64,000 nucleotides of DNA, taken from positions 62,001-126,000 of the forward strand of contig JBDWCA010000005.1 of the NCBI GenBank assembly GCA_039978075.1, given 5' to 3'. The stretch comes from Anderseniella sp039978075 (GTDB lineage: Bacteria > Pseudomonadota > Alphaproteobacteria > Rhizobiales > Aestuariivirgaceae). The notes beneath the pieces were generated by a model that was given only the letters and a program-made list of their open reading frames with translations, did no database searches and had not been told where the DNA came from. Positions 8,302-17,119 of this stretch are shown here, piece by piece. The stretch's first letter is position 1; each line of letters opens with the position of its first letter. The position numbers and the translations under genes were made by a program.

Positions 8302-9284
8302 CAGTTATCGCTCCCGTGCTTGGAGTGATCCATGCCGTGGGACTTCAGATCCTTGCGGCTTTTCACACCGAATTCAACTTCCACACTTCCGGCATTCTTG
8401 AACTTCAGGGTGGCCCTTCGGCTCTCGCCTTCTTTCAGGGGCTCGGTCAGTTTCATGAACATGACGTGGTAGCCGCCGGGTTGCAGCATCACTTCGCCGC
8501 CTGCTGGGATTTCCAGACCATCGGCAAGCTCGCGCATTTTCATCACGTCGCCCTGCATTTTCATTTCGTGGATTTGAACATCACCGGAAAATGCCGCCTG
8601 GCCGCCGACCAGGAAATCGGATGTGCTGCCATTGTTCGTGATCATCATATAGCCGCCTGCAACGGGCGCTTTCGGCACGGTTGCGCCGGCACGGACATTT
8701 GTGATGACCAGATCGCCTACGGTATAGCTCGGTTGCTTCATTGCCGCATGGCCGGTGCCGTGACCGGATGATGCAGCCAGGATCATAATGCCGGGCGCCG
8801 GCCTTTTGAGTTCGTGGGGGTCCTGACCGTCAGCCGGGACCTCGGTCCAGGCAACACTGCCATCGGCACACTTTTGCACAACCGGGACGTGGAGCGGCTT
8901 GCCGGGCATGAGAGCGTCGGTTACACGGGCTTGAAAAACAAACTCGTCATAGTGATCTGACTCAAGGCTGCCGGTCCAGGTGATCTCTTTGACGCCGGAT
9001 GTTACAGCCTTGCCGTGCAGCGAGTAGTTTTTTGCGTAGTCGCCGTCACTTGTGTCCAGCGTCCAGCCGGCTTTCGGCATAGGTTTGACGGCGATCAGGC
9101 CTTCGGGAACGGTGACACTCACATTGAGCGTCGGCTGCCCGTCACATCCGTGCGGTACTTTCAGAACAGCCTTGTAATAGCTGTCAATCTTGGCTTGTGG
9201 TGTTTCGAATGTCGCGTGCGCCTGGGCGCCTGTAGCGGCGATGAGGTTGGCAAACAGTGCCAGGGACAGGAATTTTACTTGCAT
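8301..9284 (-). CDS. Fusion of YcnI-like (DUF1775) and PCu(A)C copper chaperone domains
   Basis: A 327-residue exported protein with two domains. After a signal peptide ending at AQAHA, residues to about 165 form a YcnI/DUF1775 domain; the mature chain begins with the histidine that coordinates copper in YcnI (HATFETP). From about 185 a PCu(A)C domain follows, with the HEMKMQ and YHVMFMK motifs of the H(M)x10M..HxM copper site, and a His/Met-rich tail (SHGMDHSKHG). The ATG at 9284 is preferred over one four codons upstream because GGAGAC precedes it. It would pass copper to the SCO1 protein encoded next. Confidence 0.92.
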   Translation of the reverse strand: MQVKFLSLALFANLIAATGAQAHATFETPQAKIDSYYKAVLKVPHGCDGQPTLNVSVTVPEGLIAVKPMPKAGWTLDTSDGDYAKNYSLHGKAVTSGVKEITWTGSLESDHYDEFVFQARVTDALMPGKPLHVPVVQKCADGSVAWTEVPADGQDPHELKRPAPGIMILAASSGHGTGHAAMKQPSYTVGDLVITNVRAGATVPKAPVAGGYMMITNNGSTSDFLVGGQAAFSGDVQIHEMKMQGDVMKMRELADGLEIPAGGEVMLQPGGYHVMFMKLTEPLKEGESRRATLKFKNAGSVEVEFGVKSRKDLKSHGMDHSKHGSDN

Positions 9285-9435
9285 TATTGTCTCCATTGCC
9301 GTGCGCGGATAAACCTGCTGCAGCGGTCAAAGTGTGTTGATGTCAATTCAGGAAAGCTGAAATGTGCGGTTGATCGCTGCATCAAGGCGTAAAGGATCCG
9401 GCAATGCCGGTTGTTCGCCTGGCGCAGCTGCAGCT

Positions 9436-9822
9436 TTAAGCGAGTGGCGGACCGCGTGTGGGTGTTCCGGCGAAGTGAATCGGGAACGCCGCCAGATCAT
9501 GAACAGCACGTGACGGCAGGTCCGCTGCAGCACATGCCGGTGCCCGGACAGCGTGTGGCGTTGGCAGGATTGCCGCGCTGGCAAGCCGGCAAAACTCGCA
9601 ATCACTGAAGAAGATGGCAGTCCCGCTGCCGTCGTCGGTGCCGGTTGGCGACTGACAGATGACCGGCAGACTGCCATCGGGCATGGCATAGGCGGACAGG
9701 TCAACATCGGGTTGCGGCGATGCTGCCGGCATTCTGTGGGCGAAACCGACAACAAGCAGGGCGATGACACACAGCAATCGTGTCACTGTACTGAACGTAT
9801 TGTGGTTCCTGCGCGGTTGCAT
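9436..9822 (-). CDS. DUF2946-like exported protein
   Basis: A 128-residue protein with an N-terminal hydrophobic segment (LLCVIALLVVGFAH), a central CEFCRLASAA motif and a C-terminus TPTRGPPLA that resembles the RAPPxA ending I associate with the DUF2946 family. Those proteins cluster with copper and TonB genes and are suspected to handle metals at the membrane. The gene sits about 150 bases upstream of the YcnI-PCuAC fusion on the same strand, so a shared transcript is plausible. The match is weak except for the cysteine motif and tail. Confidence 0.6.
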   Translation of the reverse strand: MQPRRNHNTFSTVTRLLCVIALLVVGFAHRMPAASPQPDVDLSAYAMPDGSLPVICQSPTGTDDGSGTAIFFSDCEFCRLASAAILPTPHAVRAPACAAADLPSRAVHDLAAFPIHFAGTPTRGPPLA

Positions 9823-10254
9823 GAATTCCTATCCTTGCTTCCAGCTATCATGCAGTGTGCGGAATGGCGACTTGACATGATGGCGCAGTGGACGCGGCAA
9901 ATATGCGAAAGGCATCTGTTTTCACGATCTGTGATCTGTCGTTCGATCCAGGCTGCACAGGCATAAACTGTACTATGTGGGAATAACCACATACCTGGTT
10001 GCTGCAGGCGCTTATCCTCAAGGCTTGGACTGAAAGCTGGTGCTGCCGATGCGCACAGAGTTGCGTGTTGTTATGGCCGGACTCGCCGCTGTCGTTGCAG
10101 GCTAGGCCACACCTGCTGCGTGTTGCCCGGGATATGTTTCAACAGCAGCAAAATTCCGATCAGCGCCGGGCATGCCTCAAAATCACTGTGATACCTTGAA
10201 GTGGTTGGCACTCTGCTTGCTTGTTTTTACCCGAATTGCGTGATTGGAGTTGAA
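9823..10254. other. Divergent intergenic region without a recognisable gene
   Basis: These 432 bases separate the minus-strand copper genes from the plus-strand HupE-like gene. Short frames are present but none has a ribosome site and protein-like composition. The region probably holds promoters for both directions; no repeat or operator could be assigned by eye. Confidence 0.4.
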
Positions 10255-10989
10255 ATGCCGGGTCATATGTCTCAGTTCGAAACAGGTTTTCTGGCGGTTC
10301 GAACCCCATGGTTGCTTGCGTTGCTGTTGTCGCTGCTGGTTCTGCCGCTCATTGCAGTTGATGCGCTGGCCCACAATGTCACCGAAGGTGACAAGGGCTA
10401 CATTCAGGAGATCGTCGGCCCGCATCTGGTGCCTTTCCTGTATCTGGGTGCCAAGCACATGGTGACCGGATATGATCATCTGTTGTTCCTGCTGGGCGTC
10501 ATTTTCTTTCTTTACCGCCTCAAGCACGTGGCGGTCTATGTCAGCCTGTTCGCGCTCGGGCACTCCCTTACAATGATATCCGGGGTCTATTTCGGGTGGC
10601 AGGTCAATGCTCATCTGATCGACGCCATTATCGGGTTGTCAGTGGTCTACAAGGCGCTCGACAATCTCGGAGCGTTCCAGCGCTGGTTCGGGTTTCAGCC
10701 CGACACAAAGCTGGCAACCTTGATATTCGGTCTGTTTCACGGGCTTGGGCTTGCCACCAAAATTCTCGACTATGACATAGCGCCTTATGGCCTGCTGCCA
10801 AACCTGCTGGCCTTCAATGTCGGGGTTGAACTCGGTCAGATCTCGGCACTGGCGGTTATGCTCATCATTATGGGGTATTGGCGGCGCACAACCACATTCA
10901 CCAAACATGCATACACGGCAAACGTTGTGATCATGACAGCAGGATTCATGCTCGTCGGATACCAGCTGACTGGATACGCCGTCACATAA
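10255..10989 (+). CDS. HupE/UreJ family membrane protein
   Basis: A 244-residue polytopic membrane protein with six to seven helices. It begins with a signal-like segment ending DALAHN, followed by GAKHMVTGYDHLLFLLGVIFF and later FGLFHGLGLA, the histidine-containing motifs of HupE/UreJ proteins. The family includes nickel or cobalt permeases, but members in this kind of context (next to SCO and PCuAC genes) are better viewed as transporters of unknown metal specificity. The ATG at 10255 has GGAG five bases upstream. The next gene follows after 19 bases. Confidence 0.85.
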   Translation: MPGHMSQFETGFLAVRTPWLLALLLSLLVLPLIAVDALAHNVTEGDKGYIQEIVGPHLVPFLYLGAKHMVTGYDHLLFLLGVIFFLYRLKHVAVYVSLFALGHSLTMISGVYFGWQVNAHLIDAIIGLSVVYKALDNLGAFQRWFGFQPDTKLATLIFGLFHGLGLATKILDYDIAPYGLLPNLLAFNVGVELGQISALAVMLIIMGYWRRTTTFTKHAYTANVVIMTAGFMLVGYQLTGYAVT

Positions 10990-11008
10990 ACCCATTGGAG
11001 GTACACCC

Positions 11009-11674
11009 ATGTACAATTCACCGGTTCCACCAAAATCAGAGTTGCCATCGTCTGCTCAACTGTTGAAATCAACACTTGTTGCCGCTGGTGTGGCAGCCAC
11101 ATTGCTTGTGACCGTTGTCCTGCCGTCGGAGTACAACATCGATCCGACCGGTGTCGGCAAGGTGCTGGGACTGAAGCAAATGGGTGAGATCAAGTCGCAA
11201 CTGGCTGAGGAAGCCGAGGCGGACCGGCGGCGCGATCAGAAGAAACCAGTCCTGCTGAACAAACCGTCAAATGGCCAGCAATCGAGTTCTATCGGCCAGT
11301 TTTTCGTCAGTTTCTTCGTGACCCCGGCCTACGCACACGATGGTAAGGACCAGTACGATCCGCAGTCCAGCGAGACATCGGTAAAGCTTGCACCAGGCGA
11401 AGGCCTGGAGGTGAAGCTTGAAATGCACAAAGGTGATGTTGTGGAGTTTGACTGGACAGCCAATGGCGCCGTGGTCAACTTCAATCATCATGGTGAAGCT
11501 GAAGGCGAGTCGGTAGTGTATGAAAAAGGCCGCGCGGTGGCGGAGAAAAAGGGACAGTTCCAGGCCCAGTTCGACGGTGAACATGGCTGGTGGTGGCGCA
11601 ACAGGACCGGCGAAGAGGTTACGATAACCCTGCGTACCAACGGCAAATACGGTGACATCAAGGAGTACCGGTAG
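11009..11674 (+). CDS. Membrane-anchored periplasmic protein paired with HupE-like protein
   Basis: A 221-residue protein with one N-terminal transmembrane anchor (about 21-41) preceded by a short cytoplasmic segment. A charged linker (EEAEADRRRDQKKP) leads to a C-terminal beta-rich domain with GDVVEFDWTANGAVVNFNHH and GEHGWWWRNRT. Proteins of this form, usually labelled transmembrane anchor protein, commonly follow HupE-like genes. The HH and HGEAEGE residues could bind metal, but that is inference. It is the second gene of a two-gene operon. Confidence 0.7.
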   Translation: MYNSPVPPKSELPSSAQLLKSTLVAAGVAATLLVTVVLPSEYNIDPTGVGKVLGLKQMGEIKSQLAEEAEADRRRDQKKPVLLNKPSNGQQSSSIGQFFVSFFVTPAYAHDGKDQYDPQSSETSVKLAPGEGLEVKLEMHKGDVVEFDWTANGAVVNFNHHGEAEGESVVYEKGRAVAEKKGQFQAQFDGEHGWWWRNRTGEEVTITLRTNGKYGDIKEYR

Positions 11675-11896
11675 TCGGCAACTGAGGCGCCGGTCGTCGA
11701 CGCCGGACAGGCATTCCAGGCCAGGTCCCGGCACTCACAGGCTTGCGCGCGCTGCTGGTGTCATGTGAAGCCATGACCGGATATTTGAAACTCAGAAGAC
11801 GGCAATGAAACTGGCCGGTTTGGGCAAAATGAGCGGGACGCCGATCTGAAGTCGCTTGTTGATGGCTGCAAGTTTGAGCGCTAGGCTGATGCGCGC

Positions 11897-13096
11897 ATGC
11901 TGACATTTACCTACGATGTTACACTTGTTGCGGCAGCATTGTGTATTTCCATGATTGCCGCGTTTACCGGGCTCACCCTGACCAGCGGTCTGTCCGCGCT
12001 TTCCCATGTCAAACGGAAAGTGTTTGTAAGCATGGCGGCCCTGGCGCTTGGCGGCGGTATCTGGTCGACCCATTTCGTGGCGATGCTGGCGTTGGAACTG
12101 CCTGTAGACATCGGCTACGATCCGCTGCTGACGCTTGCCTCGGCAATGTTCGCGGTCCTGCTGGTCGGCATGGCCCTGCTGCTGATGCACTTTGGCAACC
12201 GCAATTACCAGAATATAATTGTTGCTGGCCTGCTGGTGGGCGCCGGCATTATCTCCATGCATTATGTCGGCATGCTGGGCATACGCGGCTGCATCCCGCA
12301 GTTTGCGAATGCCGGCAAAATGCTGTCGGGCCTGGTTGCTGCGATCATGGGCATTGCAGCCATTGCGATTTCCTACGCGCGCAGGACACAAGGCTCGGTT
12401 TTGACCGGCACAATCGTGTTTGGCCTGTCGGTGGTGGTCACCCATTTTACAGCCATGTACTGGACTGGATTTGCCCGACTGCCGGCCGGGGTCGCAATAG
12501 AGCCGTCAATACACAACAGCCAGTTGGCGATGATCGTTACACTCGCTGCCTTTGTTATTTGCGGATCTTTCCTGTTGTCGGCCTCGACATTCGCCTTGCA
12601 GCCGGCAGGAGCAGGCGGCAATGAGATTTTGCCGGGCGCGGCTTTTGCCGATGGGCCGCTTGAGGCCACATCAACTCCCACCCGTTCGGGGGCTGATGTC
12701 ACGACGAAGCCGAATGGAGTTGTTTCCGCATTCCCTCCCAGCGCCAACGGGATGTCACCTCAGTCGAACACCCAGGTGCCGTTTGAAAGTGAAAACAAGA
12801 TCTATTTCGTGAAGTGTGATGAAATAGCCGCGGTGCGGGCCGAAGGGCATTACACCCTGCTTTATGCCCGGGGTAAGAAACTGTTCTGTCCCTGGTCGAT
12901 CACCAAATCCGCGGCGAACCTTCCGGCGCCGATGTTCTTCCAGACGCATCGCAGTTACCTGGTCAATACAGGAAGAATAACAGCCTTTGAGCGCCGTAAG
13001 GATACCGGCGTATGTGTCCTGCAAGATGAAGCAATCGACAGCGTGCCGGTCAGCCGATCAAAGGTCGGCGCCTTGCGTGATTTGCTGGATCTCTGA
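11897..13096 (+). CDS. coxC: CoxC-like MHYT sensor / LytTR DNA-binding regulator
   Basis: A 399-residue membrane regulator. The N-terminal 235 residues form seven helices with MHYT-type motifs: THFVAML, SMHYVGM and THFTAMY. The MHYT domain has been proposed to bind copper and sense O2, CO or NO. After a linker of about 50 residues, residues 295-399 form a LytTR domain (IYFVKCDEIAAVRAEGHYT, FFQTHRSYLVN, VPVSRSK). This is the architecture of CoxC and CoxH of Oligotropha. It lies directly upstream of coxM and is probably the CO-responsive activator; candidate binding repeats lie just after it at 13116-13165. Confidence 0.88.
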   Translation: MLTFTYDVTLVAAALCISMIAAFTGLTLTSGLSALSHVKRKVFVSMAALALGGGIWSTHFVAMLALELPVDIGYDPLLTLASAMFAVLLVGMALLLMHFGNRNYQNIIVAGLLVGAGIISMHYVGMLGIRGCIPQFANAGKMLSGLVAAIMGIAAIAISYARRTQGSVLTGTIVFGLSVVVTHFTAMYWTGFARLPAGVAIEPSIHNSQLAMIVTLAAFVICGSFLLSASTFALQPAGAGGNEILPGAAFADGPLEATSTPTRSGADVTTKPNGVVSAFPPSANGMSPQSNTQVPFESENKIYFVKCDEIAAVRAEGHYTLLYARGKKLFCPWSITKSAANLPAPMFFQTHRSYLVNTGRITAFERRKDTGVCVLQDEAIDSVPVSRSKVGALRDLLDL

Positions 13097-13115
13097 TTTT
13101 TTGCCGCGCATTCGC

Positions 13116-13165
13116 ATTTCGTGCTGACATTTCGCAGTTCGTGCAAATTGACGATTTAGTCGTGC
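13116..13165 (+). promoter_or_regulatory. Three 9-bp direct repeats, candidate LytTR-regulator sites for coxM
   Basis: ATTTCGTGC at 13116, AGTTCGTGC at 13136 and TAGTCGTGC at 13157 lie on the same strand with starts 20 and 21 bases apart, so they sit on one face of the helix. LytTR proteins characteristically bind 9-bp imperfect direct repeats separated by about 12 bases. The array lies between the coxC-like regulator gene and coxM, about 95 bases before the coxM start. Confidence 0.55.
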
Positions 13166-13258
13166 ATCGAGCCTCGCCTCGGCAATCCTGTTATTGAGTA
13201 ACTGTGCCTTCGAGTTGGCACGGTCGGATAAAACGGCCGGCCGCAGGAGGAAACAGAA

Positions 13259-14113
13259 ATGATACCTGGTACTTTTGAATATTATCGCCCGTCCGATCTG
13301 CCGGAAGCGATCAAACTGCTTGCAACTCACGGTGACGACGCCCGCGTGATGGCAGGCGGTCACAGTCTGATCCCGATGATGAAGCTGCGCATGGCCGATA
13401 TTCCGCATCTTGTGGACCTGCAGGACATTGGCGCGTTGCGCGGTATTGACGTCAACGGCGACACTATCCGCATTGGCGCCATGGTGACACAGCACGAACT
13501 GATTGCCGATGAAGCGCTGTTCAAGGCCGCGCCGATCATTCGTGAAGCGGCCCTGCAGATTGCTGACCCGCAGGTGCGTTACGTGGGGACTGTTGGCGGC
13601 AATGTGGCCAATGGCGACCCGGGCAACGACATGCCGGGTCTCATGCAATGTCTTGATGCTGTGTTCTCTGTGCAGGGTCCCGATGGCGCCCGCGATATCG
13701 CAGCGCGGGAATTTTACGAAGCCGCCTACTTCACTGCCCGCGAAGATGACGAGATACTGACTGCCGTATCTTTCAAACCGCAGTCTGGCGGTTATGCATA
13801 CGAAAAACAGAAACGAAAGATCGGAGACTATGCCACTGCCGCCTCGGCGGTGCTGATTGTCAGAGACGGAGAGACTTGCAGCCAGGCATCGATTGCCATG
13901 ACCAACCTGTCCGATACACCGATTTACAGTGAGGCTGCATCGGCAGCGTTGGTTGGTTCCAGTCTGGGAGCGGATGCGATTTCCACCGCCGTTGATGCAG
14001 CACTCGGTGACATCGATCCTGCCGAAGACGGCAGGGGCCCGATCGAATTCAAGAAACATGTGGCAGGTGTCATTTTGCGCCGCGCCATCGAGCGCGCCAT
14101 TTCACGTGCTTGA
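13259..14113 (+). CDS. coxM: Carbon monoxide dehydrogenase medium subunit (FAD-binding)
   Basis: A 284-residue flavoprotein subunit. The two FAD pyrophosphate-contact motifs are present: AGGHSLIPMMKLRMA at about residues 32-46 and TVGGNVANGDPGND near 110-123. The C-terminal CO_deh_flav_C domain follows from about 175. In the (LMS)2 heterohexamer this subunit takes electrons from the CoxS iron-sulfur clusters and passes them to quinone. A strong AGGAGG ribosome site precedes the ATG. First structural gene of coxMSL; length matches characterised CoxM. Confidence 0.96.
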   Translation: MIPGTFEYYRPSDLPEAIKLLATHGDDARVMAGGHSLIPMMKLRMADIPHLVDLQDIGALRGIDVNGDTIRIGAMVTQHELIADEALFKAAPIIREAALQIADPQVRYVGTVGGNVANGDPGNDMPGLMQCLDAVFSVQGPDGARDIAAREFYEAAYFTAREDDEILTAVSFKPQSGGYAYEKQKRKIGDYATAASAVLIVRDGETCSQASIAMTNLSDTPIYSEAASAALVGSSLGADAISTAVDAALGDIDPAEDGRGPIEFKKHVAGVILRRAIERAISRA

Positions 14114-14127
14114 GGGAGGAACACACA

Positions 14128-14619
14128 ATGTCAAAAATGCATATCAAGATGACGGTGAACGGCAAGCAGGTCGAAACCCTTGCCGAGCCCCGCGAGCTGC
14201 TGATCCATGTATTGCGTGAGCGGCTGAACCTGACCGGGCCACATATCGGTTGCGAGACATCCCATTGCGGTGCCTGCACCGTTGACATGAACGGCAAGTC
14301 GGTAAAATCCTGCACGGTGTTTGCAGCCCAGGCCAATGGCGCTGAAGTGACCACGATTGAAGGTCTCGGGACACCGGACAACCTGCATGTGCTGCAGGAG
14401 ATGTTCAAGGAACATCATGGGCTACAGTGCGGGTTCTGCACACCCGGCATGATCACCCGGGCGCACCGGTTCCTGCAGGAAAACCCCAACCCGACCGAAG
14501 AAGAAGTGCGCTTCGGGATGGCGGGTAACCTGTGTCGCTGTACCGGTTACCAGAACATCGTCAAAGCCATCATGGCAGCAGCGTCTGAAATGAATGCAGC
14601 CAGGGAGGCGGCACAATGA
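14128..14619 (+). CDS. coxS: Carbon monoxide dehydrogenase small subunit (2 x [2Fe-2S])
   Basis: A 163-residue iron-sulfur subunit. The plant-ferredoxin-type cluster is bound by GCETSHCGAC and the later SCTVFA cysteine; the second cluster uses CGFCTPG and CRCTGY. It relays electrons from the CoxL Mo-Cu site to FAD in CoxM. A GGGAGGA site lies 6-7 bases before the ATG, and its stop overlaps the coxL start (ATGA). All eight cluster cysteines are present, so the subunit should be functional. Confidence 0.97.
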   Translation: MSKMHIKMTVNGKQVETLAEPRELLIHVLRERLNLTGPHIGCETSHCGACTVDMNGKSVKSCTVFAAQANGAEVTTIEGLGTPDNLHVLQEMFKEHHGLQCGFCTPGMITRAHRFLQENPNPTEEEVRFGMAGNLCRCTGYQNIVKAIMAAASEMNAAREAAQ

Positions 14620-17042
14620 ACGAAATGACCCCCACAAAATCCGAACGCGCCGCCGCCCTGAAAGGCCTTGGAACATCGCGCAAGCGTGTCGAGGATGCCC
14701 GCTTCACCCAGGGCAAGGGCAACTACATCGATGATATCAAAATGCCGGGTATGGTGTTCGGCGACTTCGTCCGCTCGCCCTACGCGCATGCCCGGGTAAA
14801 ATCGATCAACGCGGAAAAAGCGCTTGAATTGCCCGGTGTGATTGCGGTGTTGACCGCTGCCGACCTGGAACCGCTCAGCCTGCACTGGATGCCAACGCTG
14901 GCAGGCGACAAGCAGATGGTACTGGCGGACGGCAAGGTCCTGTTCCAGGGCCAGGAAGTTGCCTTCGTGGTGGCTGAAGACCGTTACATCGCAGCCGACG
15001 CTATTGATCTGGTTGAAGTTGATTACGAGGAACTTCCGGTTCTCGTCGATCCGATGAAAGCCGAGCTGGATGGTGCACCGATCCTGCGTGAAGACATCGC
15101 TGATCAAAAAACAGGCGCGCATGGTGACCGGCGCCATCCCAATCACATCTTCACCTGGGAGCAGGGCGAGAAGGAAGCAACCGAGGCCGTGCTGTCGGGA
15201 GCCGACGTGGTGGCGGAAGAAACTGTCTACTATCACCGCACCCATCCGTGTCCGCTGGAGACCTGCGGCTGCGTGGCTTCGATGGACAAGGTCAACGGCA
15301 AACTCACCCTGTATGGTACCTTTCAGGCACCGCATGTGGTGCGCACCGTTGCATCACTTTTGTCCGGTATAGCAGAGCACAATATCCGTGTGGTCTCGCC
15401 CGATATCGGCGGCGGCTTTGGCAACAAGGTCGGTGTCTATCCCGGCTATGTGTGCTCCATCGTGGCATCCATCGTCACCGGCGTGCCCGTCAAGTGGGTC
15501 GAGGATCGCATGGACAACCTGATGGCCACGGCGTTCGCGCGAGATTACTGGATGACCGGTAAAATTGCAGCTACGAAGGAAGGCAAGATCACCGGCCTTT
15601 GGTGCCACACTGTCGCTGACCATGGTGCCTTTGATGCGTGTGCGGACCCGACCAAGTTTCCGGCAGGGTTCATGAACATTTGCACGGGATCGTATGACAT
15701 TCCGACGGCCTATCTTGCCGTCGACGGTATCTACACGAACAAGGCGCCGGGCGGTGTTGCCTACCGGTGCTCGTTCCGGGTGACCGAAGCGGCCTATTTC
15801 ATCGAGCGCATGATTGAAGTCCTGGCCATCAAGCTGGATATGGATGCCGGTGAACTGCGCAAGATCAACTTCATCAGGAAAGATCAGTTTCCGTATAATT
15901 CGGCGCTCGGTTGGGAGTTTGATTCCGGCGATTACCACACTGCCTGGGACAAGGCGATGAAGGCTGTCGACTATGACGGGCTGCGCAAGGAACAAGCTGA
16001 AAGAGTGACAGCCTTCAAGAAGGGTGAAACCCGCAAGATGATGGGTATCGGCCTGTGTCATTTCACCGAAATCGTCGGCGCCGGGCCGATGAAGAACTGC
16101 GATATTCTCGGCATGGGAATGTTTGACAGCTGTGAGATACGCATTCATCCAACCGGTTCAGCGATTGCCCGTCTCGGCACCATTTCGCAAGGCCAGGGCC
16201 ACGCCACGACCTTTGCCCAGATTCTCGCCAGCGAAATCGGCATATCGGCTGACGACATCACCATCGAGGAAGGTGACACCGATACCGCACCTTACGGGCT
16301 TGGTACTTATGGGTCGCGGTCCACGCCGGTTGCCGGGGCAGCCACTGCCATGGCGGGCCGGAAAATCCGGGCCAAGGCGCAGATGATCGCGGCCTACCTG
16401 CTGGAAGTGCACGACAATGATATCGAGTGGGACGTGGACCGTTTCGTAGTCAAGGGCGCCGAAGAGCGCTTCAAGACCATGAAAGAGGTGGCCTATGCGT
16501 CCTACAATCAGGAAATTCCCGGTGTTGAACCGGGACTCGAGGCGGTCAGTTATTATGATCCGCCCAACATGACCTATCCGTTCGGGGCCTATGTCTGCGT
16601 GATGGATATCGACGTTGATACGGGCGAGCATGAAATCCGCAAGTTCTATGCGCTGGATGACTGCGGTACTCGCATCAACCCGATGATCATTGAAGGTCAG
16701 GTGCATGGCGGGCTGACCGAGGCACTGGCGATCGCCATGGGTCAGGAGATTGCCTATGATGAGATGGGCACCCACAAGACCGCCACGCTGATGGATTTCT
16801 TTATCCCGACAGCGTGGGAGACCCCGCACTACACCACGGACTTCACCGAGACACCGAGCCCGCATCATCCCATTGGTGCCAAAGGTGTCGGCGAGAGTCC
16901 CAATGTCGGTGGCGTACCAGCCTTCTCCAACGCGGTAAACGATGCGTTCCGGGCTTTCGGGATAAATCACGTCCACACAAACATGCCGCATGACCATTGG
17001 CGCATCTGGAAAACCGCCAGGGATCTGGGCATGCACGACTAG
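14616..17042 (+). CDS. coxL: Carbon monoxide dehydrogenase large subunit, form I (Mo-Cu active site)
   Basis: An 808-residue molybdenum hydroxylase. The active-site loop reads AYRCSFR with the copper-binding cysteine at about residue 385, which is the form I signature (AYxCSFR) rather than the AYRGAGR of form II enzymes. The base GAKGVGES places the catalytic glutamate at about 760, and GGGFGNK contacts the cofactor. The enzyme oxidises CO with water to CO2, giving two electrons, at a cytoplasmic [CuSMoO2] centre. Length matches the Oligotropha protein (about 809). This makes the organism a probable aerobic CO oxidiser. Confidence 0.97.
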   Translation: MNEMTPTKSERAAALKGLGTSRKRVEDARFTQGKGNYIDDIKMPGMVFGDFVRSPYAHARVKSINAEKALELPGVIAVLTAADLEPLSLHWMPTLAGDKQMVLADGKVLFQGQEVAFVVAEDRYIAADAIDLVEVDYEELPVLVDPMKAELDGAPILREDIADQKTGAHGDRRHPNHIFTWEQGEKEATEAVLSGADVVAEETVYYHRTHPCPLETCGCVASMDKVNGKLTLYGTFQAPHVVRTVASLLSGIAEHNIRVVSPDIGGGFGNKVGVYPGYVCSIVASIVTGVPVKWVEDRMDNLMATAFARDYWMTGKIAATKEGKITGLWCHTVADHGAFDACADPTKFPAGFMNICTGSYDIPTAYLAVDGIYTNKAPGGVAYRCSFRVTEAAYFIERMIEVLAIKLDMDAGELRKINFIRKDQFPYNSALGWEFDSGDYHTAWDKAMKAVDYDGLRKEQAERVTAFKKGETRKMMGIGLCHFTEIVGAGPMKNCDILGMGMFDSCEIRIHPTGSAIARLGTISQGQGHATTFAQILASEIGISADDITIEEGDTDTAPYGLGTYGSRSTPVAGAATAMAGRKIRAKAQMIAAYLLEVHDNDIEWDVDRFVVKGAEERFKTMKEVAYASYNQEIPGVEPGLEAVSYYDPPNMTYPFGAYVCVMDIDVDTGEHEIRKFYALDDCGTRINPMIIEGQVHGGLTEALAIAMGQEIAYDEMGTHKTATLMDFFIPTAWETPHYTTDFTETPSPHHPIGAKGVGESPNVGGVPAFSNAVNDAFRAFGINHVHTNMPHDHWRIWKTARDLGMHD

Positions 17043-17046
17043 GGAT

Positions 17047-17085
17047 CGTGCCCGGATTCGAAGCTCGTTTTCGAAACCGGGCACG
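17047..17085 (+). other. Strong stem-loop between coxL and coxD
   Basis: Arms of 16 bases (17047-17062 and 17070-17085) pair with a single A-A mismatch around a 7-base loop, starting five bases after the coxL stop. No T-run follows, so it is more likely an mRNA-stabilising or partial-attenuation element that keeps structural coxMSL message above coxDEFG. Confidence 0.7.
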
Positions 17086-17119
17086 GCGCCCTTTCTGGTG
17101 CAGGGAGTGAACAGACAAA

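Noticed and set aside
16158..17084. Long minus-strand open frame inside coxL (308 codons), and similar ones at 15354-16148, 14547-15335 and 13058-14059
   Set aside because: They lie antisense to clearly conserved cox genes, show no family motifs and are explained by GC-rich third codon positions.
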